DNA of 64,000 bases, taken from NCBI RefSeq assembly GCF_020740795.1, contig NC_067283.1, positions 5,173,659 through 5,237,658 of the forward strand. Reading direction: 5' to 3'. Shown here piece by piece: positions 10,501-21,908 of this stretch (position 1 is its first letter; each line of letters starts with the position of its first letter). The notes beneath the pieces are model-generated. The model was given only the letters and a program-made list of their open reading frames with translations. It ran no database searches and had not been told where the DNA came from. A program made the translations under genes and the position numbers. The stretch comes from Apus apus. Taxonomy: Eukaryota; Chordata; Aves; Apodiformes; Apodidae.

Positions 10501-13500
10501 CAGGGCTGTTTTGAGCCTTGGTAATACCTGATGACAGCCAGCATGATATTTACATTGTTGCATATACCATAAAGACAACTGACAATGATTAAAAGGGAAG
10601 GATAAACCTTCCCTAGTAATATTGCTGTGTTTGGAAAGGAGATGTTTGAGCCTGCTTTCCATCGTGTAGAATGAACGCTGCATAGCTGCAGTGCTTTTTA
10701 AATTAGCCAGAGATGCTGGCACAAAATCAAATAAATATAACTGGTTTCAAACTGAAAATCTAATTTAGGCATACTAATAGCATCTTAAGTAAATGTGGCA
10801 TGTCACACATGACTTGTGTAACTGTGCTATGGAATTTCCCATACTTACTACCATGGGGAAAGTGGTCATGAAGTTGTTCCCCAAATCACCTGAGCACCTT
10901 GTGCAACCAGAGGGCATTTGTATTTTCTGGCGAAGTTCTAGTCAGACCATCAATGTGTCAGTAGTGTTTCTATTCTTTTTAAGGTGAACTTCAGGTTATA
11001 TCATACCTGCTTCAGGGTATGATGGGGATATATGCTAGTTTGAATTAATTTGGTGTGCCCCAGGGACTGTAGGAGGTTAGGCATACAGCCAGCAGCAGCA
11101 CCCTCCCTCTGGCTGCGTTTCTCTTCTATCCTTTAGTGTTTGCAGTGAAAAGGTTGGGGAGAATATCAGATGAGCTGCCACCCCTGTTAATTCTTCTCTG
11201 CTGATATAATCTGTGACCAATGGCTTTTTCTCTTGCTTTTTGCTTGTGTCTAGGGTAGTGCTGGACACCTGGGTGGCTGCTGTGCTGTGCTCAGCAGTGC
11301 TTGGCCCAGGGAGGCAGCTGCAAGCCTGGCTCAGCTGCATGCACTGTCAACTGGTGGCTGTGGGTGAAGCTGTTCATTGGTGAAATCAAGCAGCAAAGTG
11401 ACCCGGTGACAATTTTGTTGGATATCTTTCTTGATATGACAGGCTTTGCATGGCCAACCCTATTCCTCACCCTTCACTCCAGTCCTGGCCTGTGCTGTAT
11501 TGACAGGCTGACCATTTGTCTCCAAAGATGTCACTTCTGTTCTTAGTCTGTAAGGATTCCATCTTGAGTGTTTGCTGAAGGTGGGAAAACAGATTGTTTT
11601 TCTGTGCTCAGGGCCTAAGAGATAACAAAAGAGTTTTGAGAGAACAATGCTATGTGGGGTGGGGTGAAAATTTCCATAAAGACTCCCCTTCCTTTCTGCA
11701 GAAACCTTGGCATTGAGTTGTGCAGTTTACAGTAGCTAGATCTCTAAAGCTTAGGAATTAAAAGTCATTTATTTATTATGTGAAGTTCAGTGAGGCCATG
11801 GGGAGATGTACCCAGCCCCGGCTATTGTCCTTCAGTTGCTGGTGGCTCTGGTGGCTCACTACTTACAAGTGACTGGCATGGGTTTGTATTCCTCATTTTG
11901 AGTTCCTGAACTGAACCAAAGACCTGGTCGGTAAGTCTGCAGTGTGGAGTGTTTCTGTGTTGATGGACTACTGGAGGGGAAGGGTGTTTAAACAAGTGCT
12001 GGCAGCACTGTGTGATCTTCACTGGTTTATCATCACTCTCCTCTGTACATGGAACATTCTGAGTCCTGAGAAAGACATTGTCTTACATGGGCAGAAGCCT
12101 TTGAGCTCTGAACACAGCACTTGGTTTTCAGTGGTATTGTCAACAACAGGAGCTCTCATCAGGATGGTGAATAATTCATTGTCAGCAAGTTTACATGCAG
12201 TTCAACTGTTTTGGCTGTATTTCTAATTTGATAGCTAAGTTTTAGAAATCTGCTTTTCCTTATTTTCTGAAATTCTTCAAGCTTACTGGATTAATGGTGG
12301 AATATTAATTGTCTGTTGGACACTGCAGGTATGAGCACAAAATGATGGAGCAAAGATTTTAAGGGAAAATATCTAATTGAGTCTTAACAACAGAAATCCC
12401 TCGTGTGCAATACTGTTTGAAATAAATGAGATCATAACTTGCAGAGACCTTGCACCTTGAGCTCTGGCTATACTGGAATAAATGACCAGAGTCACTAGAA
12501 AGAGATACACCTACAATTTAAATGTAACAAACATAGGATTTCACAAGTAATAACTGGCTTTGTCCCATTCCTCCTTTCATTTCTTTCATTACAAAGTCTA
12601 GACTGTAGTCATCCAGTGTGCTGGTGCAAAATAGAAATTATTGAAGTATTTAAGCCTTAATTCTGTGCCTGGACATATTACCTCCCAATTATTACCCTTT
12701 CTCAATGTCTTGTCCAACACATGCCCTGTGTCTTAATGTACGTGCAGTCACCTTTGGCTTGAACCCAGCTAAATGTTTGCAGCATTTGGCTGTGCTCAAG
12801 GTGAGCTTGAGAGAGAAATGAATGTGCTGCATTTGATGATGTGAGTTATGCTATATTGAAGGGCAGGGTGACATTTTGACATTGACCGCACAGAAATGCA
12901 GAGTTTTAGAATAATTTATTTTAAACAGGGTTGAGCTATTCTTTTTAAAGCCTTTTTCTCAGAAACACAAGGGCTGCTGCTCTCTTGTAAGTGTGAGGGT
13001 TCAGCTATTATGCCTGCCTGTAGGATTGCTGCACAGCCATAGTGCAGATGTCTTCATATATAGTGTGTACTTCTGCTGTGATATACCGTCAGTGGAGACT
13101 GCTGATTTTCCTCCACCCCAATATAGACTTTAAAATTGTCTTCCTCACCATTGTTCAGTTACATCTGCTTTTGCTCACTGGCCTCACTTATGATTATTTA
13201 TTTCTTCCCTGCACTCTATTAACAAGTATTTCTTTCCCTTTTCTCTATTCAATATCTTTCTCCATGCACTATAGATCACATACGGCGCTACTGGAGTTGA
13301 GAGAGGGTGCACCAAGTTAAACCTTGCAGCCTCTAGCAGGGTTTTAAACAAAGTATTGACATCTTCCACTGTGGATGTGTCATCCTTCAGCTTGTGGATA
13401 AATGAATGTAAAGCCCTGATTGCACTCTCTATGGGAACTACTATTTGTAGCAAATCCAGACCAGGAATGAAAGATGTGGGAGTGAGTGTGGCAGTGTTGG

Positions 13501-15183
13501 TGCAGCCCCTGGGAGCTTCCTGGGCGTAGGTGCATGTCTGCACTCCCTGTGTTACTGTGGGAGGGGAGCTGCTCTCTTAGGGCTTTGTAGTGTTTTTGTT
13601 GTCCTGGCCATGGATTGCTCTTCTGCTGCTTTAGTTCCCTGAAAGTTTTCCAGCCAGGCAGAGAACCAAACTGACTGAATATTCCCTTACTGGTTTCACA
13701 GCTGCTTGCAGTGTTTTTAACAGCAGCATTGGAAGTCAGCTTGCTGTTTGGGTTTGTTCTGAGCAGTGATAGAAGCACCCAAGTGATCTTCCTATGGATT
13801 CAAAGCTGTAACTTCTTTTCTAGCATTGTTAACATTTGTAACAGTCTTCCTGAACTGGGTAGATGACACTTTATGGTGAAGCTTTCTCCTCACTGTGGGT
13901 GAGCAAATTTTTTTTTTATATCCTCTCTGTGGCAGTATTAGGAATGTTTCTGGGTCACATTCTGAATTCCTTTTGGTTTTATTAATGCTATTTGTAATTG
14001 TTACTGCGGATTGTGTCTTCCATTTTGTAGTAGGAATTTGACATGTAGTAGAGATGTGGCTGGAAGAACTGTTACTGTATTCAAGGACCATTAACACTGC
14101 ATTACTTCTCTCTTCCTGAATGGTGGGATTTGTGCCAGGGAGACTTCTGACATCCAGTGAACTCTTCTTACCAAGTTCTGCTTGGGGAAAGGAGTAATCC
14201 CAGTCAGTACTGAGATGGCTACAAATTTAAGAGTGGTTTTTTTTTTGCTAGCTTGTTCTTTGCAAGAGGCCTCTTCTCACTAGAAACCTCAAATGAAGTG
14301 TAGAAAACAGAGGCATAACTTTGTCTTGACAGCAAATGGACCAAACAGTGGAAGATCAGTTTGAGTTTGCAATCTGGTGTTTAATTAGATCTGCATCTGT
14401 CCTGTGCTCTGTAAGAACATTTAAAAAATTCTATTCCCAGTCTTACAGCTTTTTGTTTTCTTAATGTATTGTCCTTGGAACAAGTAAATGTAGAGCAGGG
14501 ATCCCACAGGTCTTTGGTGTGAGGCTGTCAAAGAGCTGAAGCATCTGGAGGTTCCTGTCCCTGTGCCTGCAGTGGCAAGTGTGAATACTGAGTCTGTGTT
14601 CCAAAGCCTTCTGGGCTTTGGGTGTCCTGTCTGTGTTACATGGAGCAAGGACCATTAATGTTGCATTCTTGACCAAGAGACCCTGGTGGGGGGTGACGTG
14701 TGTGTGTTTGATTCCATTGCTGGATCTTCTGCTTGTTGCAGATGTGGAATCCCATAAAAAGGTGTGAAGCAAACTGCTTCTATTGCTGCTTTGGCAGATG
14801 ATTTCTCTGGTGGTTGGAACCAGCGAAGTGTAAGACAAACCTGTTGTGAGATCATGCCAGAGCCGACAGGACTTAGTTCTAAATTTTATCTTTTTTTAAT
14901 CTTAAACTGGATACCTGGAGCCTGAAAGCCATGGCTTGGTCCAGAGCAGCCTTGCAGGGAAGTCTTTTGTGTGCATTGTTCATAAGAGGAAAACCCAGGG
15001 GCACAATTACAACCAGAGCCTCCGTCACGAGCGGCTTTCTGGCACTGCGCTCCAGATCGTGGAGGATGGATTCCAGATCCCACTTAAAAATAGAGGGAGC
15101 TTGATTGTGTGCTGGGGGATAGTGAAAGGAGAGGGCAGGGCTGTGCAAAGGTGTTCATCTGAGTGTAGTCTAATGCTGGAGGA

Positions 15184-15590
15184 GACTTGGGAACATGACT
15201 TATGGGGCCAGGCTGGGGGATCTGAGTTTTTTCAGCCTTAAAAAGAGTGAGCTAAGGGAGGATGCTGTTCCTGTCCTCAGCTACCTAGTGGGAAGTTACA
15301 GAAGAGCTGAAGCTGGACTCTACAGAGGTGCACAGTGAAAGGCTGTAGTTGGGAGCAATGTTGGAAAATCTGATTAGATAGTGAGGTGAAGAAAAGCTCT
15401 ACCAGGTGGGCGGTCAAATGCAGGAGCAGCCGAAAAGGTTGTAGAAACATCTATTGTTAAAGATATTCAAAATTAGACTGAATTTGACACTGAGGAACCT
15501 GATCTGACTTGGGATTTGGCCCTGCTTGCAGCAGGAGAGTGGGCTAAAGGCCTCCAGATATTCCTTCCAACTTAAAGTGCTTGTAATGTT
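15184..15590 (+). mobile_element. Diverged CR1 LINE 3' fragment, plus strand
   Basis: The stretch follows the CR1 3' coding and tail order. Around 15210-15295 it reads like GLGDLSFFSLKKSELRED, the eroded form of the [12 protein letters not shown] segment of CR1 reverse transcriptase. Further on come the motifs CAGAGGTGCACAGTGAAAGG and, near 15520-15575, CCTGCTTGCAGCAGGAGAG...TTCCTTCCAACTT, typical of the CR1 3' region. Stops and indels are frequent and the terminal octamer is missing, so it is an old inactive copy. Confidence 0.7.
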
Positions 15591-16191
15591 CATTTGACTC
15601 TGGAAGAGGGTATTTCCTTTTTGGAGGGGATTTGATACCACATTGAGATAGACTGATGCTCCAAGACTGTTATGGTAGATGTCCCATGTTGACTGAAATA
15701 TGTGTGAGAATTAACTGGAAGGGAAGTGTGCACATCTCCCAGGGTACCTGAAACTCAGTTTCCAGTAGTGGGCTGGATTTAAAGTTTGGGCAACATTGTT
15801 TTCTGTGCGCTTTCCAGTGTAGCTACTTTAAATTACCCTGGCACTTGATGGGCAGATGCTTTTCTAGAGCAAGGTTTTGCTGTTTGTCTTGTGACCATTT
15901 AGCATGACTGTTCTCATTGGTTAAGCAGATACCTCAGCCAAAGGGACCTCTGGCTTCGACTGCATTTCCCTGGGAGGAGGCATCAGTGCAATTCATCCTG
16001 CTTTTACTGGGAGAGCTGCAATGTCCTTATGTGGCTGTGAGAATCCAGTTATCTTTGGAAACAAAGTGCATTTGAACGTTCTATGTCCCCAGATCAGTCC
16101 CCTGTCTTTTCACTCCCCTAAATAGCCTTGAAATTATTGGTTTACATCAACTTTGCCAGAGATTTCAGAGGGGAAGCATTGCTTTTCTTTC

Positions 16192-16254
16192 TTGTTTTGT
16201 TTTGTTTGTGTTTTTTTTGTTGTTGTTGTTGTTTTTTTGTTTTGTTTTTTTTTT
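16192..16254 (+). repeat. T-rich low-complexity run (TTTTG/TTG)
   Basis: Mixed TTTTG and (TTG)4-5 units with T8 and T10 stretches. It could be an eroded reverse-strand poly-A tail, but no retroposon body is recognised beside it. Confidence 0.85.
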
Positions 16255-19200
16255 AACTAAACTTTATATAAGTTATGTGACAGCAAGTGACTGCAGAAGA
16301 GATGGTGTCCAGCCTTCCTTGAAGGCTGCCAGTGGATTTTTGTGGGGAGTTTGTCTTAACTTTAGGAGAGGCTCAGGCTGGAGCTCTAGATGCTGAAGGT
16401 ACAGGGAGTGTGGACCCAGCAGACTAGAAGAGATATCCTGGAAAATTGGGCTTAATTAACTGTATGCTTGGGGGCTTTTTGGTTTGAGTTGTTTTCATCC
16501 TTTCAGAGATTTATTTTATTTCAGAAAGAACCATTTAATCATAGAAACATGAAAGAAGCAAGAGTTAGAAAGGATATGTTTTCCTCCTTAGGCAGTGTTT
16601 CCTAAAGCAGGTCATGACCCTCTTATGCAGGAATTTTGCAGCTTCTATCCTGAGGGCTGGAACTGTATCTGAGAGCCTACAGAGGCAAAAGCAGGGGGTA
16701 CTAAACAGATCCTAATACCCACTTGGGGTCTCTTTCCTTCCCCTCAGCCCTCAATAAAATGATCTCCTGCTTTTCAGGAATAAAGCAGCAAGCATTTGGC
16801 TGTGCCCAGTTTTCATTGTTTTGCTAAACCCTCATGCTGGAAGAGATTAAGTAGGGAGCAAATTTTCTCTGAAAGCTGATCTTGAGGGAGGGAGGTGGAG
16901 GGGAAGAGCCTCAGCACTGACCTTGATCAGTGTCTTGAGGGGAGCAAGCATGAGCTGAGCACGGGAACATTAACCCAGTGCTTCCCACTGCATTGAAGCT
17001 GAGTAGTGTGTGGGGTTGCAGCTGGCTGTGGTTGCAGAGATTTGTGTCTGCTGGGAGAATTGGTTTGTTTAAGTTGTGCCACTTTAGCACAAATTACCCT
17101 TATTGTTTTCTCTCTTTGAAGGTGGTTTATAGCAGCCAGGGAAATCAGTTCCCACCTTTCCCCAAGTATTTGTTACATGCTTCTAAACTTTAAAAAACTT
17201 CCTTGCCAGGCTTTTTCTCTTTGTTGGTGTCATCATCTCTATCTAGGCTTCTTTTCACTTAGCAATGTGGTTAGCATCCTCACTGCAGCTTCTCTCCTTT
17301 CCTTCTCTTGCCACCCTGGAATTTCATAAAGAAATTGGTTGCAAAGCATGACGTGGCTGTGTTGCTATGTTTTCTCTGCTCTTTGAAGAAGCATGGAAAC
17401 CCGTCTTTGTTCAGTCTCAGAAGCACGGCACGCCACTGCTGCTACCAAAGAGCAGCTTGCTTGTGGCACATCGTGCTGCAGCTTGGCTTAATCCTGGCTT
17501 GATACGCTTTTGAGATTTCATTGTTTCTCTATAATTAAGTGCTCTGGGGGAGCTGAAAGAAATGGCGAATTAGCAGGAGAGGGGGGAGTGGGGAGAGCAG
17601 GTGGTGATCGAACTGAAGAGAGCTGCCAGAGAAGTAGGAGCAGCAGAGAATTAAATGGGAGGAGTCTTGAGTTGGGATGATTCCCTGCCATGTGCCCAGA
17701 AGGATTTAGTTTGGGATTTCATTGCTGTTCAAATAATGCCGAACAGATCAGGACCCTGTAGGCTGGGGCATTTCCAAACAGCTAGTGAAAAGCAGTTTTT
17801 GCCCAGAAGCTCTAGTGATCATTGATCAGGCAGGCTCAAGGATTGGGAAGAAGCTGTAGCATACACAGTCCTGCTTTTAATTAGTCTGCATCTATTGTTT
17901 CTCATAGTCTTAAAAAAAAACACCAAACAACAACAAACATAAAGCCATTCTTTGTGTAGTCACTTTTATAAAACGCTGGACTTCATTGTTGTCTTGTGAC
18001 AGATTTGGTCTATAGTAGTGCTATCATGTCTGGATTGTAAGAAACACTTCTGCCAGTTGTGCTTACACCAACTGGGTTTAACTGGCACAGAAACCTGGTA
18101 TGTCATGATGTGGGGGGAAGCAGGTGTTATGCTGAAGTTGTTGAGTGTCTGAAATACCCAGAAGGAATTTTTGAGCACAGATACTCTTCTTAAGAATTGT
18201 GCAGGTAGCTTTAGAGAGGAAAATGTGCACTTCCCAACTAACTGAAGAGTGAAAAGGGTTGTGTGACAAGACAGTCCTCTGAGATGCACAGTCATAAATC
18301 TTTGCAGCATCTGGCTTGTGTTTTCAGCCTCTATTACAATGCACCAAGACTTCCAAAGAAAGAAATAATATTGGTGTTTTGAATGTGTCAGCAGCAACAT
18401 TTCTTTTAGGATCTAACTCTTTTCAAAGGAATGATAGAGGCACAAATGTTTGTTTTTTTGTTCTGGCTTCCAAAGGCTACCAGCAGTGCTAGGAAATGCA
18501 AACTCACTTGTTTTGCCTTTTGTCACTACTCCTGCATGTGCTGCTGCCATTATTTTGAGTCACTTTGTGTTTCCACTTATCTCCCTCCAAACAAGCAGCA
18601 GAAAAATTTGGAGAAGCGGGTACAGGGAGGCAGAGAGGGGCAGGTCAGTGTAACCAGGATTCACAGTGTGTGGGAATATCTGTGCTGGGGCTACTGCTTT
18701 TGTGTTGGAGTCTTTCCTGTACCTGTGGGACAAAGCAACCATGGGGAGTGTATGTGGAGGTTTGCTTTTGGGATGTTTGTCCTGTGCTGCTTAATGTGTA
18801 TTTCAGTGCTGCTCCTGGTAGTCTGGACAAACTCACCTGTCAAAATCCCTTCCTTTTGCCTTTTCTGAGTGGTTTTTGTTAATGTTTACCTAGACATAAA
18901 AAACATCATTTCCATCCTTTGCTCAGGACCCTGCTTATAGCACTCAAGCATTGTTCTCAGAGTTCCCTGTAAATATTCTTGCCCCTATTGCTGTACTTTT
19001 CTTCCACATAAGCTTCTTTTGGTAGCTTTGTTTTGCCCTCTGCTACAAGTAGTCTCTGAAAAATATATGTTCAAGTAATTAATGGCCTCAATCTTGAACT
19101 TCTTAAAAACCCATTTGCTTCATGAAATAGCACAGCTTTAGCAATATTGATGTTTTGTGTTCTGCACATTGCTGCCTTCTGCCCTTAAAACATAAATTCT

Positions 19201-20682
19201 TAAGTGCAGGGAACCAACTGGTGAGCTGAAGCTGTTGTCTAGGGTACAGTTGCAATGCCTTATAAAATGAAGTGAAGCTCCTGTAGCTCCACTGTAGCAG
19301 GTACTGGTTGAAGATCAGAGGAGCAGAGTCCCACAGTTCAGAGCTTTGTAATTGATTTCAGTGTGACTTTGGTTGGTGCAGTTTCCTTTATCTTTCAGGT
19401 CTGGATTACAAGCTTTTTCCCCACTAAGCAGTTTCTTTGAGTTTGGCTGTGACTTTGTGCAGCTTTCTGTGAGAAGACTATTGGTTGTGGTTGCAGGGAG
19501 CTTCAGTAGCCTTTGTTTGAAGATGAGATTGAATGTTTTTGCCCCCGGTTTATCTGAATGTACTAGAAAAATAGTAGTCTGCAAAAATGTTGTGCTTGAC
19601 CTGTATTGTGGAATCTGAAAGTATTTTTTACAGTGTGAAGAAAAGAAGAATCTGTTGAAAAGTGTTTTATTCCAAAAAGCAGAAGAGCTGTTCTTGTCTC
19701 CATCATCCACTCAAAAGTAGTAAATGAGTTATATGTGGTGGGATAATGAACAAAATAGGGGAGGTTTTATTTTTAATAGCATTTTTTTTTAGTATTGGCA
19801 ATAGGGAGCTCATGAGTTATTTTCCAGCTGTCCTACCCCTTTTTTATTAATTTGAATTCCTTTTCAGTGAAGTGTGTGAATAAGAGGAGCCAAGACCAGG
19901 GTAGAAAGTAAAGCAACAAGGTGTCCTGTTGATGAGATGTGAATGTTACAACTGTTTCCAGACGCCATCAAATAAGGGTTTAGCATCAGCTAGATTTTAA
20001 GTCTAGCTGTTGCAAACTCCTTTTTATAGCAAAGGTTATGATATTGCTGAGTGGTTGCAATCCCAAACTGTTATCCCTATGTCTAGCAGATGAACAAATG
20101 TACATTAAAAGAGGGTGTTTTTTCCCCTATCTGAATTTAAATGTTCTCTGGCTGTGATTTTTCAACCCAGACACCAAGGCAGTGGGCTACTACATGAGAA
20201 TTAGAGTCGAACAGGCTTGAATGAAATCTACCTTGTGTTTTTGCATAAAATGAGGGGAGATGAAAACAGCAACCAGTACCTGAAAATATTTGAAAAATGT
20301 TGTTAGTGTTGGTAGGAAAGTGTGACTTGTTTTGATACTTTGGTGAAGACATCACATTACAGCCTGTCTTTTAAAAGCACACAAGAAGAATTAGTCTTCA
20401 GTTTTAAGTAAGCTGGAGTCTGGAGGTTTTTAATCTGCAGAGCTGTACTGATCCCTCATAAAGATCCATTTGTTTTTGCTCAGTTAGCCCAGTACTTCCA
20501 TGTTGCAGCTGGAGTGATCTGCTGAGTTGCACAGAGTGGGGAGTGCCTGTGGGGTTGCCTTCCTGGGGTTTTCACCTGGCTCTGCTGTCTTTAATAACCA
20601 GCACTCCTAATTTTGTTGCCTGACATCCCTTCCTTTCTGCAGAGCTCCCCTAAGATGTTGCTAACTCTTTTTTCACCCGCAG

Positions 20683-20795
20683 GGAGTGGAGCGACTGCAG
20701 TGGTGCAGGCAGCCTTCTGCGCTCCAAAGAAGGAGAAGGTGGCAATTAAACGGATCAATCTTGAGAAGTGTCAGACAAGCATGGATGAACTCCTG
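20683..20795 (+). CDS. OXSR1: OXSR1 coding exon 2 (residues 24-61; ATP-binding loop)
   Basis: This exon encodes the glycine-rich loop G24-S-G-A-T-A-V30 and the VAIK motif whose lysine is K46, which anchors ATP phosphates. It continues through the strongly conserved [15 protein letters not shown] to the start of the alpha-C helix. CAPKKEK marks OXSR1; STK39 has a different sequence here. The acceptor is TTTTTTCACCCGCAG|GG and the donor is CTG|GTATGT. Joined to exon 1, the exon restores Gly24 and ends exactly at codon 61 (phase 0); 70 + 113 = 183 nt, 61 codons. No frameshift or stop is seen. Confidence 0.97.
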
Positions 20796-21320
20796 GTATG
20801 TAATCAAAATTGTCTTGGGAATTGTATTCTGGTTAGTGTGCCTTAACCTTTCTTGAGGTAATGTGAATGTGAGGAAACATGACTGATTTCGCAAGAGGCA
20901 GTTCAGTTGTCCTGATTGTAGGACACAGTACATAGAATGTTAAAATGATCCAACTGTTGGAGAACTTCAGGCTATTTGTTTAGAGCTAAGCACTTGTATA
21001 ATCCCATTGTTTTGAACGGAGCTAGTGTGCAAGTGTGAAGCTCAGCTGTGCTCACAAGAGCTCTGCATTTTGAGGGGGATCCAGAGCTGTGTGCTTCCAG
21101 AATTGTTAATATTTAAGGGAATCATTTTGCTTTCTCTTCCATTCCTGTAGTTCTTTAGTTCTTTTTTTCTTCTTCACCTGTAAAGAAAAAACAAACAAAC
21201 AACAACAACAAACTAGCTGCTCTTCCTCACCTCTTTCTGGTACTGTTACCAGCAAGGGATCGCTCTGGCAAGCTGCCATGTGGAAACCTCAACTAACTCT
21301 GAGCTCAGGACAAGAGATAG

Positions 21321-21614
21321 TCCTTTGGAGCTGTAATTGTAATTTTCTTCTGCTATTTGCCTCTTTTCTCAGGATTTTCTCAATGGAAAACAGCTTTGGG
21401 CAGATAGCCAGAAAACTTTCTCACCTGGCTTGTATGTTGATGGGCTGCTTTGTGTTCTCCTTTCTGTGTGTGTGAGCTGGTTTCTGTGTGAGCGAAATCT
21501 GTAGTACTGCAGTTGTCACATCCACCTCACATGTGGAAGGTCCCTGGATTTAAGCCAGGCAGAAACAGGCATACCTGTGAACATTGAGGGGTCTTTGCTG
21601 AAGGTGAGAAAACT
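21321..21614 (+). repeat. 294-bp tandem duplication, copy 1
   Basis: The unit begins TCCTTTGGAGCTG and is repeated head to tail by copy 2 with no difference that I can find by reading. It starts about 525 bp after exon 2. It includes a tRNA-Val-like relic at 21495-21567. Confidence 0.95.
21495..21567 (+). pseudogene. tRNA-Val(CAC)-like relic, copy 1
   Basis: This 73-nt stretch aligns without gaps to the vertebrate tRNA-Val cloverleaf. The anticodon arm is TCCAC-CTCACAT-GTGGA, a perfect 5-bp stem with CAC in the middle of a 7-nt loop. The variable region AGGTC is intact and the T arm is CCTGG-ATTTAAG-CCAGG, again a perfect 5-bp stem. The 3' acceptor strand is CAGAAAC with discriminator A. Decay shows in the B box (GGATTTAAGCC for GGTTCGANNCC), the A box and D arm, and the 5' acceptor strand (AAATCTG, only 4 of 7 pairs). 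A perfect partner, GTTTCTG, sits 15 nt further left at 21480-21486. No encoded CCA and no nearby T4 terminator are seen, so it is probably a dead gene copy rather than an active tRNA. Confidence 0.7.
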
Positions 21615-21908
21615 TCCTTTGGAGCTGTAATTGTAATTTTCTTCTGCTATTTGCCTCTTTTCTCAGGATTTTCTCAATGGAAAACAGCTTTGGGCAGATA
21701 GCCAGAAAACTTTCTCACCTGGCTTGTATGTTGATGGGCTGCTTTGTGTTCTCCTTTCTGTGTGTGTGAGCTGGTTTCTGTGTGAGCGAAATCTGTAGTA
21801 CTGCAGTTGTCACATCCACCTCACATGTGGAAGGTCCCTGGATTTAAGCCAGGCAGAAACAGGCATACCTGTGAACATTGAGGGGTCTTTGCTGAAGGTG
21901 AGAAAACT
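21615..21908 (+). repeat. 294-bp tandem duplication, copy 2
   Basis: This is an identical second copy; the match to the start of copy 1 continues a few bases further to about 21913. Complete identity in intronic DNA means either a very recent duplication or an assembly error. Confidence 0.95.
21789..21861 (+). pseudogene. tRNA-Val(CAC)-like relic, copy 2
   Basis: Exact copy of the relic at 21495-21567, carried by the 294-bp tandem duplication, with the same arms, anticodon and defects. The alternative 5' acceptor strand GTTTCTG lies at 21774-21780. Confidence 0.7.

Larger units (their letters stand above)
1430..20682 (+). other. OXSR1: OXSR1 intron 1 (19.3 kb)
   Basis: The intron runs from GTGAGT to a pyrimidine tract and CAG. 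The first kilobase is GC-rich with TG/CA runs and homopolymers; the rest is AT-rich. Besides the microsatellites, an A19 run, a T/TTG-rich run at 16192-16254 and an old CR1 fragment at 15184-15590, I see no gene. Open frames here are short, lack splice context and resemble no protein family I know. Confidence 0.9.

Noticed and set aside
14936..15241. Overlapping open frames on both strands with a few CpGs just before the CR1 fragment at 15184
   Set aside because: Neither peptide matches a CR1 domain or other family, and the two strands are open alike; I could not support a gene or extend the CR1 to the left.
16538..16600. AATCATAGAAACATGAAAG, reminiscent of a minus-strand CR1 terminus
   Set aside because: Only the first dozen bases resemble the CR1 octamer region; the expected GGGTTGGAA...TCCAACCC body is not readable, so a CR1 call is not supported.
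18431..18868. A 145-codon plus-strand open frame in intron 1
   Set aside because: Cys/Phe/Leu-rich from T-rich DNA, no splice sites or family resemblance; expected by chance.
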